Origin: an uncultured Blautia sp.
GTDB taxonomy: Bacteria; Bacillota; Clostridia; Lachnospirales; Lachnospiraceae
Assembly (NCBI GenBank): GCA_934378195.1
Contig: CAKRPO010000003.1
Coordinates: 54,398 to 118,397 of the forward strand
Length of the DNA: 64,000 nt
Reading direction: 5' to 3'
The position numbers and the translations under genes were made by a program. This document shows, piece after piece, positions 1 to 9,402 of the stretch (position 1 is the first letter of the stretch; the number at the start of each line of letters is the position of its first letter). A model generated the notes under the pieces. The model was not told where the DNA came from. It did not search any database and saw only the letters and a program-made list of their open reading frames with translations.

Positions 1-216
1 ATCAAACAGCTTGGAAAGGATCTGAAGATCACACTGTATGAAAATGCAAAGCTGAATCCGGCGGGAATTCCTGTACTGCTGCAGAAGTACAGGAGAGGAC
101 TGCAGTTTAAGAATGAGCAGGAGCCGAAATTCATTTTTACACCGGAAGGTGCTGGAAATCTTCTGACAGCCTTGACGGATTTCCTGACAGAGCTGGAAAC
201 ACTGGTGGAAGAGTGA
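1..216 (+). CDS. mfd: C-terminal end of transcription-repair coupling factor Mfd (partial)
   Basis: The window opens inside a reading frame that runs 71 codons to a TGA at 214-216. The residues (a KITLYENAKLNPAG stretch, then QKYRRGLQFK and KFIFTP) resemble the extreme C-terminal domain of Mfd, the ATP-dependent translocase that removes stalled RNA polymerase and recruits UvrA. The next gene encodes a peptidyl-prolyl isomerase, an order I recall following mfd in Clostridia. Only the tail is present, so helicase motifs cannot be checked and the call rests on weak similarity and context. Confidence 0.55.
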   Translation: MKQLGKDLKITLYENAKLNPAGIPVLLQKYRRGLQFKNEQEPKFIFTPEGAGNLLTALTDFLTELETLVEE

Positions 217-301
217 GCTTGAAAAAGAGAATTTTATAGAGGAAATTGTGGAGGAGAATCTGTGAAATATCCGTGAAAAGCGGCTATTTTTATGATTCTC
301 C

Positions 302-330
302 TTGCTCTTAAAGGGAAAAAAGTTTATACT
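302..330 (+). promoter_or_regulatory. Probable sigma-A promoter of the foldase lipoprotein gene
   Basis: TTGCTC at 302-307 and TATACT at 325-330 are separated by 17 bp, about 70 bp before the chosen start codon at 402. Confidence 0.45.
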
Positions 331-401
331 CTTATTTATATGCTGGTACAACGAATATTTAATCTTAATTGTACCTGAATTGTGAAGCAATGGAGGAAGA
401 G

Positions 402-1913
402 ATGAAAACAATGACAAAGAGAACAGCGGTTGCAGCTCTTGCCGGCGTAATGACAGTAGGAATGCTTACTGGCTGTGGAGAAAAGAAATTAGATGGAACC
501 AAAACAGTAGCGACTGTAGACGGGACAGAGATTCCGCTTGGAGTTGTAAGTCTTTCTGTCAGAGAAGGTCAGGCACAGACAGAGGCTATGTACAAGAGCT
601 TCATGGGTGGACAGGATTATTCTATCTGGAGTATGGATGCAGAGGATGGCAAGACATATGGAGAACAGGCTGTAGAGCAGTCTCTGAAAGATGTAGAGCT
701 GATGTACATCATGAAAGAAAAGGCTGCTGATTATGATGTAGAGATCACTGAGGATGATGAGAAAGCAATCGCAGAAGCTGCTTCTGCATTTATGAAAGCC
801 AACAGTGATGAGACAATCCAGGAACTTGCAGTTACAGAGGATCAGGTCAAGACCTTTCTGGAATTGCAGACATATAAGGAAAGAATACATGATCCGATCA
901 TTGCAGATGTAGATAAGGATGTTTCTGATGAGGAAGCACAGCAGTCTTCTTTTGATTATGTAAGTATCAGTACTGCAGATCTCAGTGATGATGAGATCAA
1001 GCAGAAAAAGGAAGATGCACAGAAGATTCTGGACGAGCTGAAAGATGCCGGTTCTGATGGAGACCTGAATGAGATTGCCAAGTCTGTAGATGATTCTTAT
1101 TCTTCAGTGAGTGGTACTTTTGATACAAATGAAGATGCAGCAAAGGAAGAGGATTCTGACGAAGAATCTGACAGCAGTGCTTCTTCCAGCGCTTATCCGG
1201 ATGAAGTTATGAAAGTGCTCAGAACTCTGAAAGACGGTGAGATCGGACCAGACGTTATAGAGACAGATACTTCTTACTATGTAGTAAAACTTGATAAAGT
1301 AAATGATGAAGAAGCTACAGAGACCAAAAAAGAGTCTATCATTTCTACAAGAGAGAGTAATCTTTATACAGAGACAACTGAGAAATGGCTGGATGATGCA
1401 GACATCAAAGTTGAGAAGAAAGTTCTCAAGACTCTGAAAGTCACAGATAATCATAAGTTCTCAATTGCAACAGCTACACCGGAGCCGACAGAAGAGGAAA
1501 CCGCAGAAGTAACTGAGACTCCGGAAGCAACAGACGAGACAGCAGATGCTGAAGCAACTACGACTCCAGAGGTAACAGAGGCTGCTGATGCAACAACTAC
1601 ACCGGAAGTTACAGAAGCACCTTCTTACAGCACAGATTCTTCTCTTGAAGTAAAAGATGGAGATACTGTAAACATTGATTACGTAGGTAAGATTGATGGA
1701 ACTGCTTTTGATGGTGGAAGCACAGAGGGAAATGGTACTGACCTTGTGATTGGTTCTGGTACTTATATCGATAACTTTGAAGAGCAGCTGATCGGTGCAC
1801 ATCCAGGAGATAAAGTGGAAGTAACAGTTACATTCCCGGATGATTACGGCGCAGAAGAACTGGCTGGTAAAGAAGCAGTATTTGATGTTACTGTAAATGG
1901 AATTTACGAATAA
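402..1913 (+). CDS. Extracytoplasmic peptidyl-prolyl isomerase lipoprotein (SurA-like core, C-terminal FKBP domain)
   Basis: 503 residues. The N-terminus is a lipoprotein signal: two Lys/Arg, a hydrophobic run and the lipobox LTGC with Cys25, so the protein should be anchored outside the membrane. Residues about 35-340 are a charged helical chaperone/parvulin-like region. A low-complexity Thr/Pro/Glu linker with repeated TTPEVTEA units follows, then an FKBP-type domain (about 418-503) with [17 protein letters not shown] and [12 protein letters not shown]. It probably helps fold exported proteins. I chose ATG 402 because GGAGGA lies 5 bp before it; a TTG at 369 in the same frame has no ribosome binding site and would precede the signal peptide. 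ATG 411 is also possible. Confidence 0.85.
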   Translation: MKTMTKRTAVAALAGVMTVGMLTGCGEKKLDGTKTVATVDGTEIPLGVVSLSVREGQAQTEAMYKSFMGGQDYSIWSMDAEDGKTYGEQAVEQSLKDVELMYIMKEKAADYDVEITEDDEKAIAEAASAFMKANSDETIQELAVTEDQVKTFLELQTYKERIHDPIIADVDKDVSDEEAQQSSFDYVSISTADLSDDEIKQKKEDAQKILDELKDAGSDGDLNEIAKSVDDSYSSVSGTFDTNEDAAKEEDSDEESDSSASSSAYPDEVMKVLRTLKDGEIGPDVIETDTSYYVVKLDKVNDEEATETKKESIISTRESNLYTETTEKWLDDADIKVEKKVLKTLKVTDNHKFSIATATPEPTEEETAEVTETPEATDETADAEATTTPEVTEAADATTTPEVTEAPSYSTDSSLEVKDGDTVNIDYVGKIDGTAFDGGSTEGNGTDLVIGSGTYIDNFEEQLIGAHPGDKVEVTVTFPDDYGAEELAGKEAVFDVTVNGIYE

Positions 1914-1921
1914 ACAGCAAG

Positions 1922-1947
1922 AACCCCGCAGCATATGCTGCGGGGTT
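1922..1947. terminator. Bidirectional hairpin between convergent genes
   Basis: Perfect stem AACCCCGCAGC / GCTGCGGGGTT around ATAT, lying between the stop at 1913 and the converging gene that ends at 1962. The T tracts are short on both sides. Confidence 0.7.
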
Positions 1948-1961
1948 CTGTTATGTCAAAT

Positions 1962-3125
1962 TTAAAAAGCTTCTTCTGTATCAGCTTCAGTACTTTCGCT
2001 GTTTCCGCTGGAAACGTGAATACCGTTGATTTCAACATCGCCTTCCATCGGAATCACGATACATTTGCGTCCATCAATCATCTGAGTTTCAATCAGAGCA
2101 GCACGATCCGGATCGATGTGGATTACAACGTCCGGCGTCTTGATCTCTGTACGACGGGTGTTTGTAATATTCGTTGCCATAAGAGAGGCATTCTCGCCTG
2201 CAATTGCCTCATAAGTCTGATCGAAAGTTTCGAGCTTGTCATCTTCGACACCACATTCTTCGAAGAGACGTTTTACTTCCGGCTTGGTCAGTACGGCAGG
2301 ATCAGGCGAATCCTTTTGAGATTCTACCCATTCGTTCAGCTTCTCGTGAATGTTCATGACGGTATCATAAGCACAGTCTTCACCGAGGGTTTCTTCGACA
2401 AGGGCGTTGAAGGAATCACGCTGTCCACCTGCAGAAAGTGGAGTAGTACAGCCAAACATTTCATCTACAAAGGTACTGCGAAGTTGTTCGGCATTCTTGG
2501 TGTAATAGAGCAGACCATGAATATCCGTACTGCGGTCATTAAAGACCGGGAAAAGAAATCCCAGATCCGGCATCTCCACGATCCAGTCGCGGATACGGTC
2601 TTCGATATTGTTGGTTTCTGCGTTGTAACACAGGCCGGCCTTGGAAAGATTGACCGGGCAGATACTGCAGAGAATATGGTCGTAGATTTCATCTGATGCA
2701 TCGAACATCTCCTGATTGTCGGAAGATCTTCCCGGAATATCGTAAACAGCATGGATCAGGATAATATAATAATTCTCACCGTAATCATAGTTTTCGATGA
2801 TCTTATCATAAAATTCTTCGAGAATAGCATTGTCCTGGAGTTTGCTGCCCCGGAGTTTCATAAGAAATTCCTGTGTGCCGCCTTCCTTTTCCTGTTCAAG
2901 CGGAAATTCCATATTGATCAGATTTTTGCCGATCGTGCCGGATAAAGTTTTCTTAAATATTTCAAAGTATTTGAACATTTCTTCCTCAGACAGAGAAAGA
3001 AATGCTTCTTTCAGTTCGGTCTTTTTATTCTTTTCTCCGTCAACATAACAACCACAGATTCGCGTGATCGCGCAATTGTTTGGAGAAAACTGTTTCTTGA
3101 TTTCTGATATTTCTTTTTTGTTCAT
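1962..3125 (-). CDS. DUF4317 family protein
   Basis: 387 residues, matching my memory of the DUF4317 family that is widespread in Lachnospiraceae and has no assigned function. It begins MNKKEISEIKKQFSPNNCAI, has a conserved ITRICGCYVD segment near residues 20-29, and no signal peptide or membrane span, so it should be cytoplasmic. It lies 16 bp downstream of the DUF6483 gene on the same strand, so the two are probably cotranscribed. The C-terminus ends in an acidic tail (SGNSESTEADTEEAF). Confidence 0.8.
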   Translation of the reverse strand: MNKKEISEIKKQFSPNNCAITRICGCYVDGEKNKKTELKEAFLSLSEEEMFKYFEIFKKTLSGTIGKNLINMEFPLEQEKEGGTQEFLMKLRGSKLQDNAILEEFYDKIIENYDYGENYYIILIHAVYDIPGRSSDNQEMFDASDEIYDHILCSICPVNLSKAGLCYNAETNNIEDRIRDWIVEMPDLGFLFPVFNDRSTDIHGLLYYTKNAEQLRSTFVDEMFGCTTPLSAGGQRDSFNALVEETLGEDCAYDTVMNIHEKLNEWVESQKDSPDPAVLTKPEVKRLFEECGVEDDKLETFDQTYEAIAGENASLMATNITNTRRTEIKTPDVVIHIDPDRAALIETQMIDGRKCIVIPMEGDVEINGIHVSSGNSESTEADTEEAF

Positions 3126-3141
3126 TAGGTATGACTCCTGT

Positions 3142-3528
3142 TTACAGAATTTCTGTACGGAATGCTTCTGCGATTCCGCTCAGGTTGTAACGCTCTGCAA
3201 GATCCTGGATTCCCATCATGATCTCCTCACGGCTGAAATCACTGGCTTCCAGAAATTCATCTTCTTTTCCATTGAGATGGTAATAAAAAAGAAGTCCGAT
3301 CTCCAGATTCTGACGATCCCCATCGCAGGTCATCTCGTATAACTGATTTTCTGCTTCATCAATTTTGCCGTTGTCAGCCAGTTCTGTGAGATCAGTAAGT
3401 GTCTGTCTGGCATTTGTATCTTCAATAACCTCCGGGGTCAGCTCGGCTGCACTTACCTGGAATAACATTTTCATGACTGCACGTACCATTTCACGGATCT
3501 GACGCAGTATATAATCATCCTGAAGCAT
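3142..3528 (-). CDS. DUF6483-like small helical protein
   Basis: 128 residues starting MLQDDYILRQIREM. The protein is predicted to be all helical and acidic, soluble, with no catalytic motif I recognise; the N-terminus matches what I remember of the DUF6483 family. The start is set at 3528 because AAGGGAG sits 7 bases upstream. Earlier in-frame ATGs at 3555 and 3576 lack a ribosome binding site. It leads a two-gene unit with the DUF4317 gene. Function unknown. Confidence 0.65.
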   Translation of the reverse strand: MLQDDYILRQIREMVRAVMKMLFQVSAAELTPEVIEDTNARQTLTDLTELADNGKIDEAENQLYEMTCDGDRQNLEIGLLFYYHLNGKEDEFLEASDFSREEIMMGIQDLAERYNLSGIAEAFRTEIL

Positions 3529-3693
3529 TTGCATTCTCCCTTCTACTGAATTCATGGTTCTAAACAAAATCTGCATGAATAGAGTACCACAAAAACAGAG
3601 TTTCTTCCAGACAAAAAATACAGTGTATTTTGATCAAACACCGGTAAGTGGAAAATGTCTGCACTTTTTTGACCATTGCTGAGAATATTAAAC

Positions 3694-3722
3694 TTTACGC
3701 GGTATCCGCGGAATGTTATAAT
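3694..3722 (+). promoter_or_regulatory. Probable promoter of the c-di-GMP signalling gene
   Basis: TTTACG at 3694-3699 and TATAAT at 3717-3722 with a 17-bp spacer. The spacer contains a short inverted repeat, GCGG-TAT-CCGC. Confidence 0.6.
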
Positions 3723-3797
3723 AAATAGTATTAAGTTACGTGATATATCGTTTTAGAACGGACAACATTGGCTGCTGTCCAGGAGGAATATGAATTA

Positions 3798-5933
3798 ATG
3801 AATAAAGATACTGCAATGACAAAGCAGGAATCCGAAGAAATGATACAGCAACTGAAAAAAGTATTTGAAGTGGTTCGTTTATTGGATGTGGAGACACTGG
3901 AAACGGGAAACCTCAAGAATAAAACAGATGCAGAGGGATTTCCATGTAAATGCTATAATTTCTGGAAGAAAAATACAGGCTGTAAGAACTGTAGTTCCAG
4001 GGAAGCATTAAACAAAAAGTCGGAGATACTTAAACTGGAATATCTCGATTCCAAGATTTATCAGGTAATCTCCAAATATGTAGAAATAGATGGTACGCCG
4101 TATGTAATGGAAATGATCAATGCCATGAAGTCTGATGCAATCATGGATGATGATGGCCGTGCAGAACTGATCAAGCAGCTTTCCGGTTATAACAGAGAAT
4201 TATATACTGATGCGCTTACAGGAATCTATAACAGACGTTATTATGAAGAGCGGATTAAGAATTCAGACATGGAAGCTGGTATTGCTATGATCGACCTGGA
4301 TGATTTCAAGATCTACAATGACACATTTGGCCATGATGCCGGAGACATTGCATTGACAACAGTCGTTGGAATCATCAAAAGCAATATCCGCCGTACCGAC
4401 ATGCTGATCCGTATGGGCGGAGATGAGTTTTTGCTTGTCATGCCGGATATCATGGAACAGATTTTTATCGATAAGCTTAAACAAATACAGGAAAAGATTC
4501 ATGCTACAAAGGTACCGGGATATTCACAGCTTCGGTTGTCGGTAAGTATCGGCGGCGTATTATCCGGGCCGGGTCATACTGTAGAGAATACAATACATAA
4601 GGCTGACCAGTTTATGTATCAGGCCAAGACATGTAAGAATATGGTTGTGACAGAACACGATGAGGAAGCCGCAGATACGACAGAATCAGGGGAGACATCT
4701 AAAACTTACAAGTACAGGATACTGATCGTAGATGATTCAGAGATGAACCGTGCGATCCTGTCAGAAATCCTGAGTGAGGAATATGATATTGTTGAGGCCG
4801 ACAGCGGTGAATCCTGTATTGATAAACTGAGACAGTATGAACGAGGAATTTCGCTTGTTCTTCTTGATATTGTTATGCCGGGAATGGACGGATTCGGAGT
4901 ACTTAATTACATGAACCGTCATCATTATCTGGAAGATATACCAGTTATCATGATTTCCAGTGAAGACTCTACCGAAATTGTCAGACGTGCATACGAAATG
5001 GGTGTTTCAGATTATATCAATCGACCGTTTGATGCGGGAGTCGTACATCGAAGAGTTTATAATACGATTAAGCTTTATGCAAAACAGAGACGTCTGATCA
5101 CTTTGATCACGAATCAGGTATATGAGAAAGAGAAGAACAACCGTATGATGGTTGGGATTCTGAGTCAGATCGTAGAGTTCCGTAACGGTGAGAGCGGCAG
5201 CCATACACTGAATATCAATGTGCTTACCGGAATGTTTTTGGAAAGTCTCGTACAGCATACAGACAAGTACAATATTACATGGTCTGAACGACTGTTGATC
5301 TCAACAGCATCTGCACTGCATGATATCGGCAAGATTGGTATTGATGATAAGATTTTGAACAAGCCAGGCAGACTGACAGATGAAGAATTCAAGATCATGC
5401 AGGATCATACGATCATCGGTGCTTCCATTATCGAAAATATGGAAGGTTATCAGGATGAAGAATTGATGAAAGTGGCATATCAGATCTGCAGGTGGCATCA
5501 CGAGAGATATGATGGCAAAGGCTATCCGGATGGTCTCAAGGGAGATGAAATCCCGATTTCCGCACAGGTGGTTTCTCTTGCCGATGTATATGATGCACTG
5601 GTAAGTGAACGTGTATATAAGAAGGCATATACCCATGAGAAGGCAATCGAGATGATCCTGAATGGAGAATGCGGTTCCTTTAATCCGATACTTTTGGAAT
5701 GCCTGCTGGACATTCAGGACAGGATCAAGCGTAAGGTGAAGGGCAGTACACCGGAGGGAAATCCGCTCTATATGAAGAAAGAAAAAGCCGTAGAACTCAA
5801 GGAGTTTGAATACGCAAAAGAGGATTTGATGGATTCTGTTTCTAAAAGTATGGAAAAAGAATACACAGCTCTTGGAAATGATGAAAGCATTGATTTTTCC
5901 AGGGGGGGGCAACCCCAAAATTCTGATGAATGA
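3798..5933 (+). CDS. Bifunctional c-di-GMP protein: Cys-rich sensor, GGDEF, REC, HD-GYP
   Basis: 711 residues from ATG 3798 (AGGAGG at 3781). Residues 1-120 form a PAS-like sensor with a Cys cluster, CKC at 50-52 and CKNC at 62-65. The GGDEF domain (about 135-295) keeps GGDEF and an RRTD inhibitory site five residues before it, so diguanylate cyclase activity with product inhibition is likely. The REC domain (about 305-425) has VDDSE and the phospho-acceptor in VLLDIVMPG, but the usual Lys of KPF is Arg (NRPF). The HD-GYP domain (about 440-630) has HDIGK and HHERYDGKGYP, typical of c-di-GMP phosphodiesterases. The reading frame ends just after a run of eight G, discussed in the findings. An HPt protein follows. 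Confidence 0.9.
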   Translation: MNKDTAMTKQESEEMIQQLKKVFEVVRLLDVETLETGNLKNKTDAEGFPCKCYNFWKKNTGCKNCSSREALNKKSEILKLEYLDSKIYQVISKYVEIDGTPYVMEMINAMKSDAIMDDDGRAELIKQLSGYNRELYTDALTGIYNRRYYEERIKNSDMEAGIAMIDLDDFKIYNDTFGHDAGDIALTTVVGIIKSNIRRTDMLIRMGGDEFLLVMPDIMEQIFIDKLKQIQEKIHATKVPGYSQLRLSVSIGGVLSGPGHTVENTIHKADQFMYQAKTCKNMVVTEHDEEAADTTESGETSKTYKYRILIVDDSEMNRAILSEILSEEYDIVEADSGESCIDKLRQYERGISLVLLDIVMPGMDGFGVLNYMNRHHYLEDIPVIMISSEDSTEIVRRAYEMGVSDYINRPFDAGVVHRRVYNTIKLYAKQRRLITLITNQVYEKEKNNRMMVGILSQIVEFRNGESGSHTLNINVLTGMFLESLVQHTDKYNITWSERLLISTASALHDIGKIGIDDKILNKPGRLTDEEFKIMQDHTIIGASIIENMEGYQDEELMKVAYQICRWHHERYDGKGYPDGLKGDEIPISAQVVSLADVYDALVSERVYKKAYTHEKAIEMILNGECGSFNPILLECLLDIQDRIKRKVKGSTPEGNPLYMKKEKAVELKEFEYAKEDLMDSVSKSMEKEYTALGNDESIDFSRGGQPQNSDE
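5902..5909 (+). repeat. G8 homopolymer at the 3' end of the c-di-GMP gene
   Basis: Eight consecutive G. With eight G the protein ends RGGQPQNSDE at 5933. With seven G the frame becomes RGGNPKILMNDIRKKYLE and stops at 5956-5958, 11 bp before the next start codon. Confidence 0.8.
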
Positions 5934-5969
5934 TATACGGAAGAAGTATCTGGAATAGGAGACAAAAAT

Positions 5970-6320
5970 ATGACGATCAGAGAATGTTATGATGAATTAG
6001 GTTCCGATTTTGATAAAGTACTGAGCAGACTGGTTAGTGAGGCTCTGGTAAAGAAATTTGCACTCAAATTTCTGGATGACCCAAGTTTTGGTCAGTTGAA
6101 GACAGCCCTGACAGATAAGGATGCAGAGACTGCTTTTCGTATGGCACATACTCTGAAAGGAATCTGCCTGAATCTGGGATTTGACAATCTGTTTGCGCCA
6201 AGTCAGGAACTGACAGAGAAGCTTCGTGGAGCAACCAGCGTGGATGGCACAGATGAACTGTTTGCAGCAGTCGAAAAAGAATACGACAGAACCTGTGAAG
6301 TACTTCGCAAAGTTGCTTAA
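5970..6320 (+). CDS. HPt domain phosphotransfer protein
   Basis: 116 residues, a single histidine-phosphotransfer domain. The phospho-accepting His lies in AHTLKG (residues about 58-63), followed by NLGF, in an all-helical four-helix-bundle pattern. It follows the GGDEF-REC-HD-GYP gene by 36 bp with its own GGAG site, so it is probably cotranscribed and may pass phosphate to or from that REC domain. No hybrid kinase is visible in the window; the kinase that feeds this relay must be elsewhere. Confidence 0.85.
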   Translation: MTIRECYDELGSDFDKVLSRLVSEALVKKFALKFLDDPSFGQLKTALTDKDAETAFRMAHTLKGICLNLGFDNLFAPSQELTEKLRGATSVDGTDELFAAVEKEYDRTCEVLRKVA

Positions 6321-6393
6321 CAGACTTAAAATCCAATATCGGATTTGAAAATTGAATAACTGTGCGTCGCATTCTCGTTACTCCAGTGGAAAG

Positions 6394-7482
6394 TTACTGC
6401 ATCTGCTTCATGGCCTCATGCAGAAGAGCAAGGCTCTCAGGAGATGAATCCACATAAGGGGAATCAATCAGATAGTCTTCCAGAGTTTTCAGATTTTTTT
6501 CTGTACATGGAACACCGAGTTCTTCGAGGGTAAGCGGCATATCCATTCCACGCATGAATTCTTTGAGCTGTTCTTTCTGTTCGCTGAGTTTGTTGTAATA
6601 TAATTGCGTGAACAGAGCGACGGCTACGATTTCACCGTGTAGTGCATCTTTGGCTTCCTGTGTAAAGAAGGTACGGACACCGTCATACATCATGTGTCCA
6701 AGTGCAGACTGGCTGAAACTTTTGGTGATATTGGCGATTACACCGGTAACTGCGATATTGATGAAGGTGACATCTTCCAGTGCTTTGGTTACTTTGTGGC
6801 GGCGGTTGTCTTCAACAGCAGCAGGACCGTATTTTTCGAGAACATCATAAGTATATTCTGCCATTTTATATGCGGTAAAAAGATCGAATTTGTTGTCATC
6901 AAGTGTCATGACAGGTTTGCCATTCTGAATCTCGATTTTTTTGGCCATGGCATCGAGGATTCCGGCAGCCGTGTAGCGGATCGGACATTTGGCGATGACA
7001 TCCATATCAACCAGAACGGCATCAATTTCATGTTCGAATCTCCAACAGGTTTTCTTGGCACCTTCTGGAGTGTACATGACACTCATGGTTGTAAAGGCTG
7101 CGCAGGTAGCGATGGATGTAGGAATATTGACGGTTCCCAGTCCGGCTGTCTCTGCGACAGCTTTGGAGAAATCCATGATCTTGCCGCCACCGATACCGAC
7201 AACTTCATCGCAGCCGGCTGCAAGACAACGGTCTGCGTATTCTTTTGCGGCTTCAAAACTGCATACACCTGTGTATATATCTACAATATAATCGACACCA
7301 GCTGCGTCCAGACCCGGAAGCAGCTTTTCTTTTACAGCATCAAAAGCTCTTGGGCCTGCAACAAGAAATGCTTTTTTGCTGAATCTTTCAATCTCTTTTC
7401 CGCATTCTTCCAGAAGTCCTTTTTCCTGGCGGTAACGTCCTGCTCCGAATTTAATAGCACTGTCCAATACGATCTTTTCCAT
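6394..7482 (-). CDS. gldA: Glycerol dehydrogenase-like iron/zinc-dependent alcohol dehydrogenase
   Basis: 362 residues, the usual length for GldA. An N-terminal NAD-binding half carries GIGGGKIMDFSKAVAE (about 95-110) and NIPTSIATCAAFT. The C-terminal half has metal-ligand positions in GILDAMAKK, ALGHMMYDG and ALHGE. The family oxidises glycerol to dihydroxyacetone with NAD, or reduces small hydroxyketones. The gene stands alone with its own promoter. The true substrate may differ, since members of this family also act on other diols; DhaK/DhaL-like genes lie 36 kb away and are not linked by operon structure. Confidence 0.75.
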   Translation of the reverse strand: MEKIVLDSAIKFGAGRYRQEKGLLEECGKEIERFSKKAFLVAGPRAFDAVKEKLLPGLDAAGVDYIVDIYTGVCSFEAAKEYADRCLAAGCDEVVGIGGGKIMDFSKAVAETAGLGTVNIPTSIATCAAFTTMSVMYTPEGAKKTCWRFEHEIDAVLVDMDVIAKCPIRYTAAGILDAMAKKIEIQNGKPVMTLDDNKFDLFTAYKMAEYTYDVLEKYGPAAVEDNRRHKVTKALEDVTFINIAVTGVIANITKSFSQSALGHMMYDGVRTFFTQEAKDALHGEIVAVALFTQLYYNKLSEQKEQLKEFMRGMDMPLTLEELGVPCTEKNLKTLEDYLIDSPYVDSSPESLALLHEAMKQMQ

Positions 7483-7535
7483 GATGAGTTATCCTTTCTC
7501 TATGTAAAAAATATAATGTTTTTTTGGATGACAAC

Positions 7536-7564
7536 ATCATAGCAAAGGCAAAATCCCGCCGCAA
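7536..7564 (-). promoter_or_regulatory. Probable promoter of the gldA-like gene
   Basis: On the minus strand, TTGCGG (7559-7564) and TATGAT (7536-7541) are 17 bp apart, with TGC directly before the -10 box. Confidence 0.5.
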
Positions 7565-7604
7565 TAAGACCTGCATTTTTAGAATCAATTATACCCTGAA
7601 TAAC

Positions 7605-7629
7605 AAAAAAACAGACAAATTTGTCTGCC
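7605..7629 (-). terminator. Intrinsic terminator after the GntR regulator gene
   Basis: The palindrome CAGACAAATTTGTCTG (7612-7627) is followed on the minus strand by seven T. It lies 25 bp after the regulator's stop codon. Confidence 0.65.
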
Positions 7630-7653
7630 TTTTTGAAGGGATTTAACGGTGAA

Positions 7654-8343
7654 TTATTTATCTTGCAAAATTCTCTTCCTGATGCTCAGAAGATGATATT
7701 CCATTGCATTTCTTGCATCAATTCCTCTGTGTTCTGAAATAGCAAGTGCAATCTCTCGATGTTCCGGGACGGTTTCTTTGGGGTGGCGTGTGCTGGAGAC
7801 GCTGTCGTATAATGCCTGCATCTGATGAATATATGGAATCAGATTGTGAATGGCTGTATTGCCACTGCAGTTCGCTACTGCCTGGTGGAATTCCATGTCT
7901 TTTTTTATGTAGTTTTTGCCAGATTTTATGATGCCATCAAGTTCATCACATAATATAAAAAGAAGTTCATGATCTCTGCGGGTAGCATTTTGGGCAGCCA
8001 GGGCTGCCGCATTTGGTTCGATCATGATTCGAAGTTCCAGCAGATCTCTTGCAAGTTTCTCTTTATCATAGATCAGCGAGAAGCCAAGCGGATCATCAGA
8101 GACACCAAGTTTATGAGAAACAAAAGTCCCGGCACCTCTCTGAATATCCAGGATATCTCTGTCTGCCAGAAGCCTTTCAGCCAGACGGATGGTAGAGCGG
8201 CTGACTTCGAAACGCTGAGCCATCTGGATCTCATTTGGAAGTTTGGCACCGGCTTTGTAGTTTTCCATATGGAGCATGGCGACGATCGCGTCAGCGGTAC
8301 GCTCCGGGAGAGATTTTTGATTTACGGTATTTATTTCTTTCAT
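7654..8343 (-). CDS. GntR family (FadR subgroup) transcriptional regulator
   Basis: 229 residues. The N-terminal winged helix (about 10-75) contains YKAGAKLPNEIQMAQRFEVS, STIRLAERLL and IQRGAGTFVS. The C-terminal FCD ligand-binding domain contains LELRIMIEPNAA and DMEFHQAVANCSGN, with His residues positioned as in metal-binding FCD domains. Such proteins usually respond to a carboxylic acid or sugar acid. The gene is followed by the gldA-like gene on the same strand but separated from it by a terminator. It is preceded by azlCD, so its target is not clear. Confidence 0.85.
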   Translation of the reverse strand: MKEINTVNQKSLPERTADAIVAMLHMENYKAGAKLPNEIQMAQRFEVSRSTIRLAERLLADRDILDIQRGAGTFVSHKLGVSDDPLGFSLIYDKEKLARDLLELRIMIEPNAAALAAQNATRRDHELLFILCDELDGIIKSGKNYIKKDMEFHQAVANCSGNTAIHNLIPYIHQMQALYDSVSSTRHPKETVPEHREIALAISEHRGIDARNAMEYHLLSIRKRILQDK

Positions 8344-8371
8344 ATTGAACTTCCTTTCAGTTGAAGTTCCC

Positions 8372-8704
8372 TTAGCGAAAAACAGTCTGTACCAGTATCA
8401 TATACAATACGGTTCCACCACCGATACTCAGCAGGGTATTTTTTTTCCATTTATGAATCAGCACGATAAAGATAATTGCAATTGCCTCCGGAAGCCCATG
8501 TGTATTGCTTGCCGGGGTGTCTTTCAGGCAGTAAATAACGAGAAGTCCGATCGCTGCATACGGAAGTACCGTTCCAAGGTATTTGACAAATTCCGGTGGA
8601 TTTTTCCCTTCGGGAAAAATAATAAAAGGGATAAAACGTGTTGCCATCGTTCCAAGGACGACTGCCGCAATGGTGATAATTGCCTGTGTTGTTGTCATTG
8701 TCAT
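8372..8704 (-). CDS. azlD: AzlD-type branched-chain amino acid exporter subunit
   Basis: 110 residues, the small partner of AzlC. Three or four hydrophobic spans are visible, with the conserved [11 protein letters not shown] segment near the N-terminus and an [16 protein letters not shown] stretch in the middle. The start overlaps the end of azlC by four bases (ATGA), indicating translational coupling. Together the two proteins export branched-chain amino acids or similar compounds across the membrane. Confidence 0.85.
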   Translation of the reverse strand: MTMTTTQAIITIAAVVLGTMATRFIPFIIFPEGKNPPEFVKYLGTVLPYAAIGLLVIYCLKDTPASNTHGLPEAIAIIFIVLIHKWKKNTLLSIGGGTVLYMILVQTVFR

Positions 8705-9399
8705 TTTACAGCTACCTCCGGTTTCTTACTGAATTTACGTTCAGCAGTGAAGCACACAATGATGAAGATCATGGCCGGAACGATGAAATTGCTGTTTCCG
8801 AAAATTATGAGACAGATGGCGGAACAAATTAATCCTACCAGCGCCGGGCGATGATCTTTGACTTCTTCCCACTGATTCAGGAACATAACGACAAAAAGTG
8901 CAGTCATGACAAATTCAATTCCAGTTGTGTCAAAATGAATCACGTATCCAAGAAGTGCGCCTGCGGTGGCTGCAAAAACCCAGTAAATCTGATTCAGCAG
9001 ATTTACAAAGAACATGAACCATCCCCGGTCCACATCCTCCGGCGGTGTTACCGTACAGTTGACAGTAAAAGATTCATCACACATTCCAAAAATAAGATAG
9101 AACTTCTTCCACCCAGTATTCTTATATTTATCCAGCATGGAAAGTCCGTAAAATAAATGTCTGGCATTGACCATCAGTGCCAGAAAGAAAGCTGCGACCG
9201 GACTGAATGTCGACAGCAGGAGATTTGCCGTTACAAATTCCATAGAGCCTGCAAAGATAAACATACTCATAAAGAATGGATACCATACGGAAAATCCCTT
9301 GCTCTGCATCATAAATCCATAGGACATTCCCAGAAAAAGGAAACCTATACCGATAGGAATCGTGTATGGAAACGCGGCTTTAAATGCTTTTTTCTTCAT
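8701..9399 (-). CDS. azlC: AzlC-type branched-chain amino acid exporter, large subunit
   Basis: 232 residues, with several membrane spans. Family landmarks include [20 protein letters not shown] near the N-terminus, [24 protein letters not shown] and [10 protein letters not shown]. AzlC with AzlD forms an efflux pump for branched-chain amino acids. The AAGGAG site lies within the 3' end of a small reading frame whose stop is 3 bp upstream of this start. Confidence 0.88.
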   Translation of the reverse strand: MKKKAFKAAFPYTIPIGIGFLFLGMSYGFMMQSKGFSVWYPFFMSMFIFAGSMEFVTANLLLSTFSPVAAFFLALMVNARHLFYGLSMLDKYKNTGWKKFYLIFGMCDESFTVNCTVTPPEDVDRGWFMFFVNLLNQIYWVFAATAGALLGYVIHFDTTGIEFVMTALFVVMFLNQWEEVKDHRPALVGLICSAICLIIFGNSNFIVPAMIFIIVCFTAERKFSKKPEVAVK

Positions 9400-9402
9400 T
9401 GG

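Noticed and set aside
1935..2696. 253-residue plus-strand frame over the DUF4317 gene
   Set aside because: Begins inside the terminator hairpin and opposes a recognised family.
6694..7542. 282-residue plus-strand frame opposite the gldA-like gene
   Set aside because: Its residues are Phe/Cys/Ser-rich and it lacks a ribosome binding site; the minus strand encodes a recognisable enzyme.
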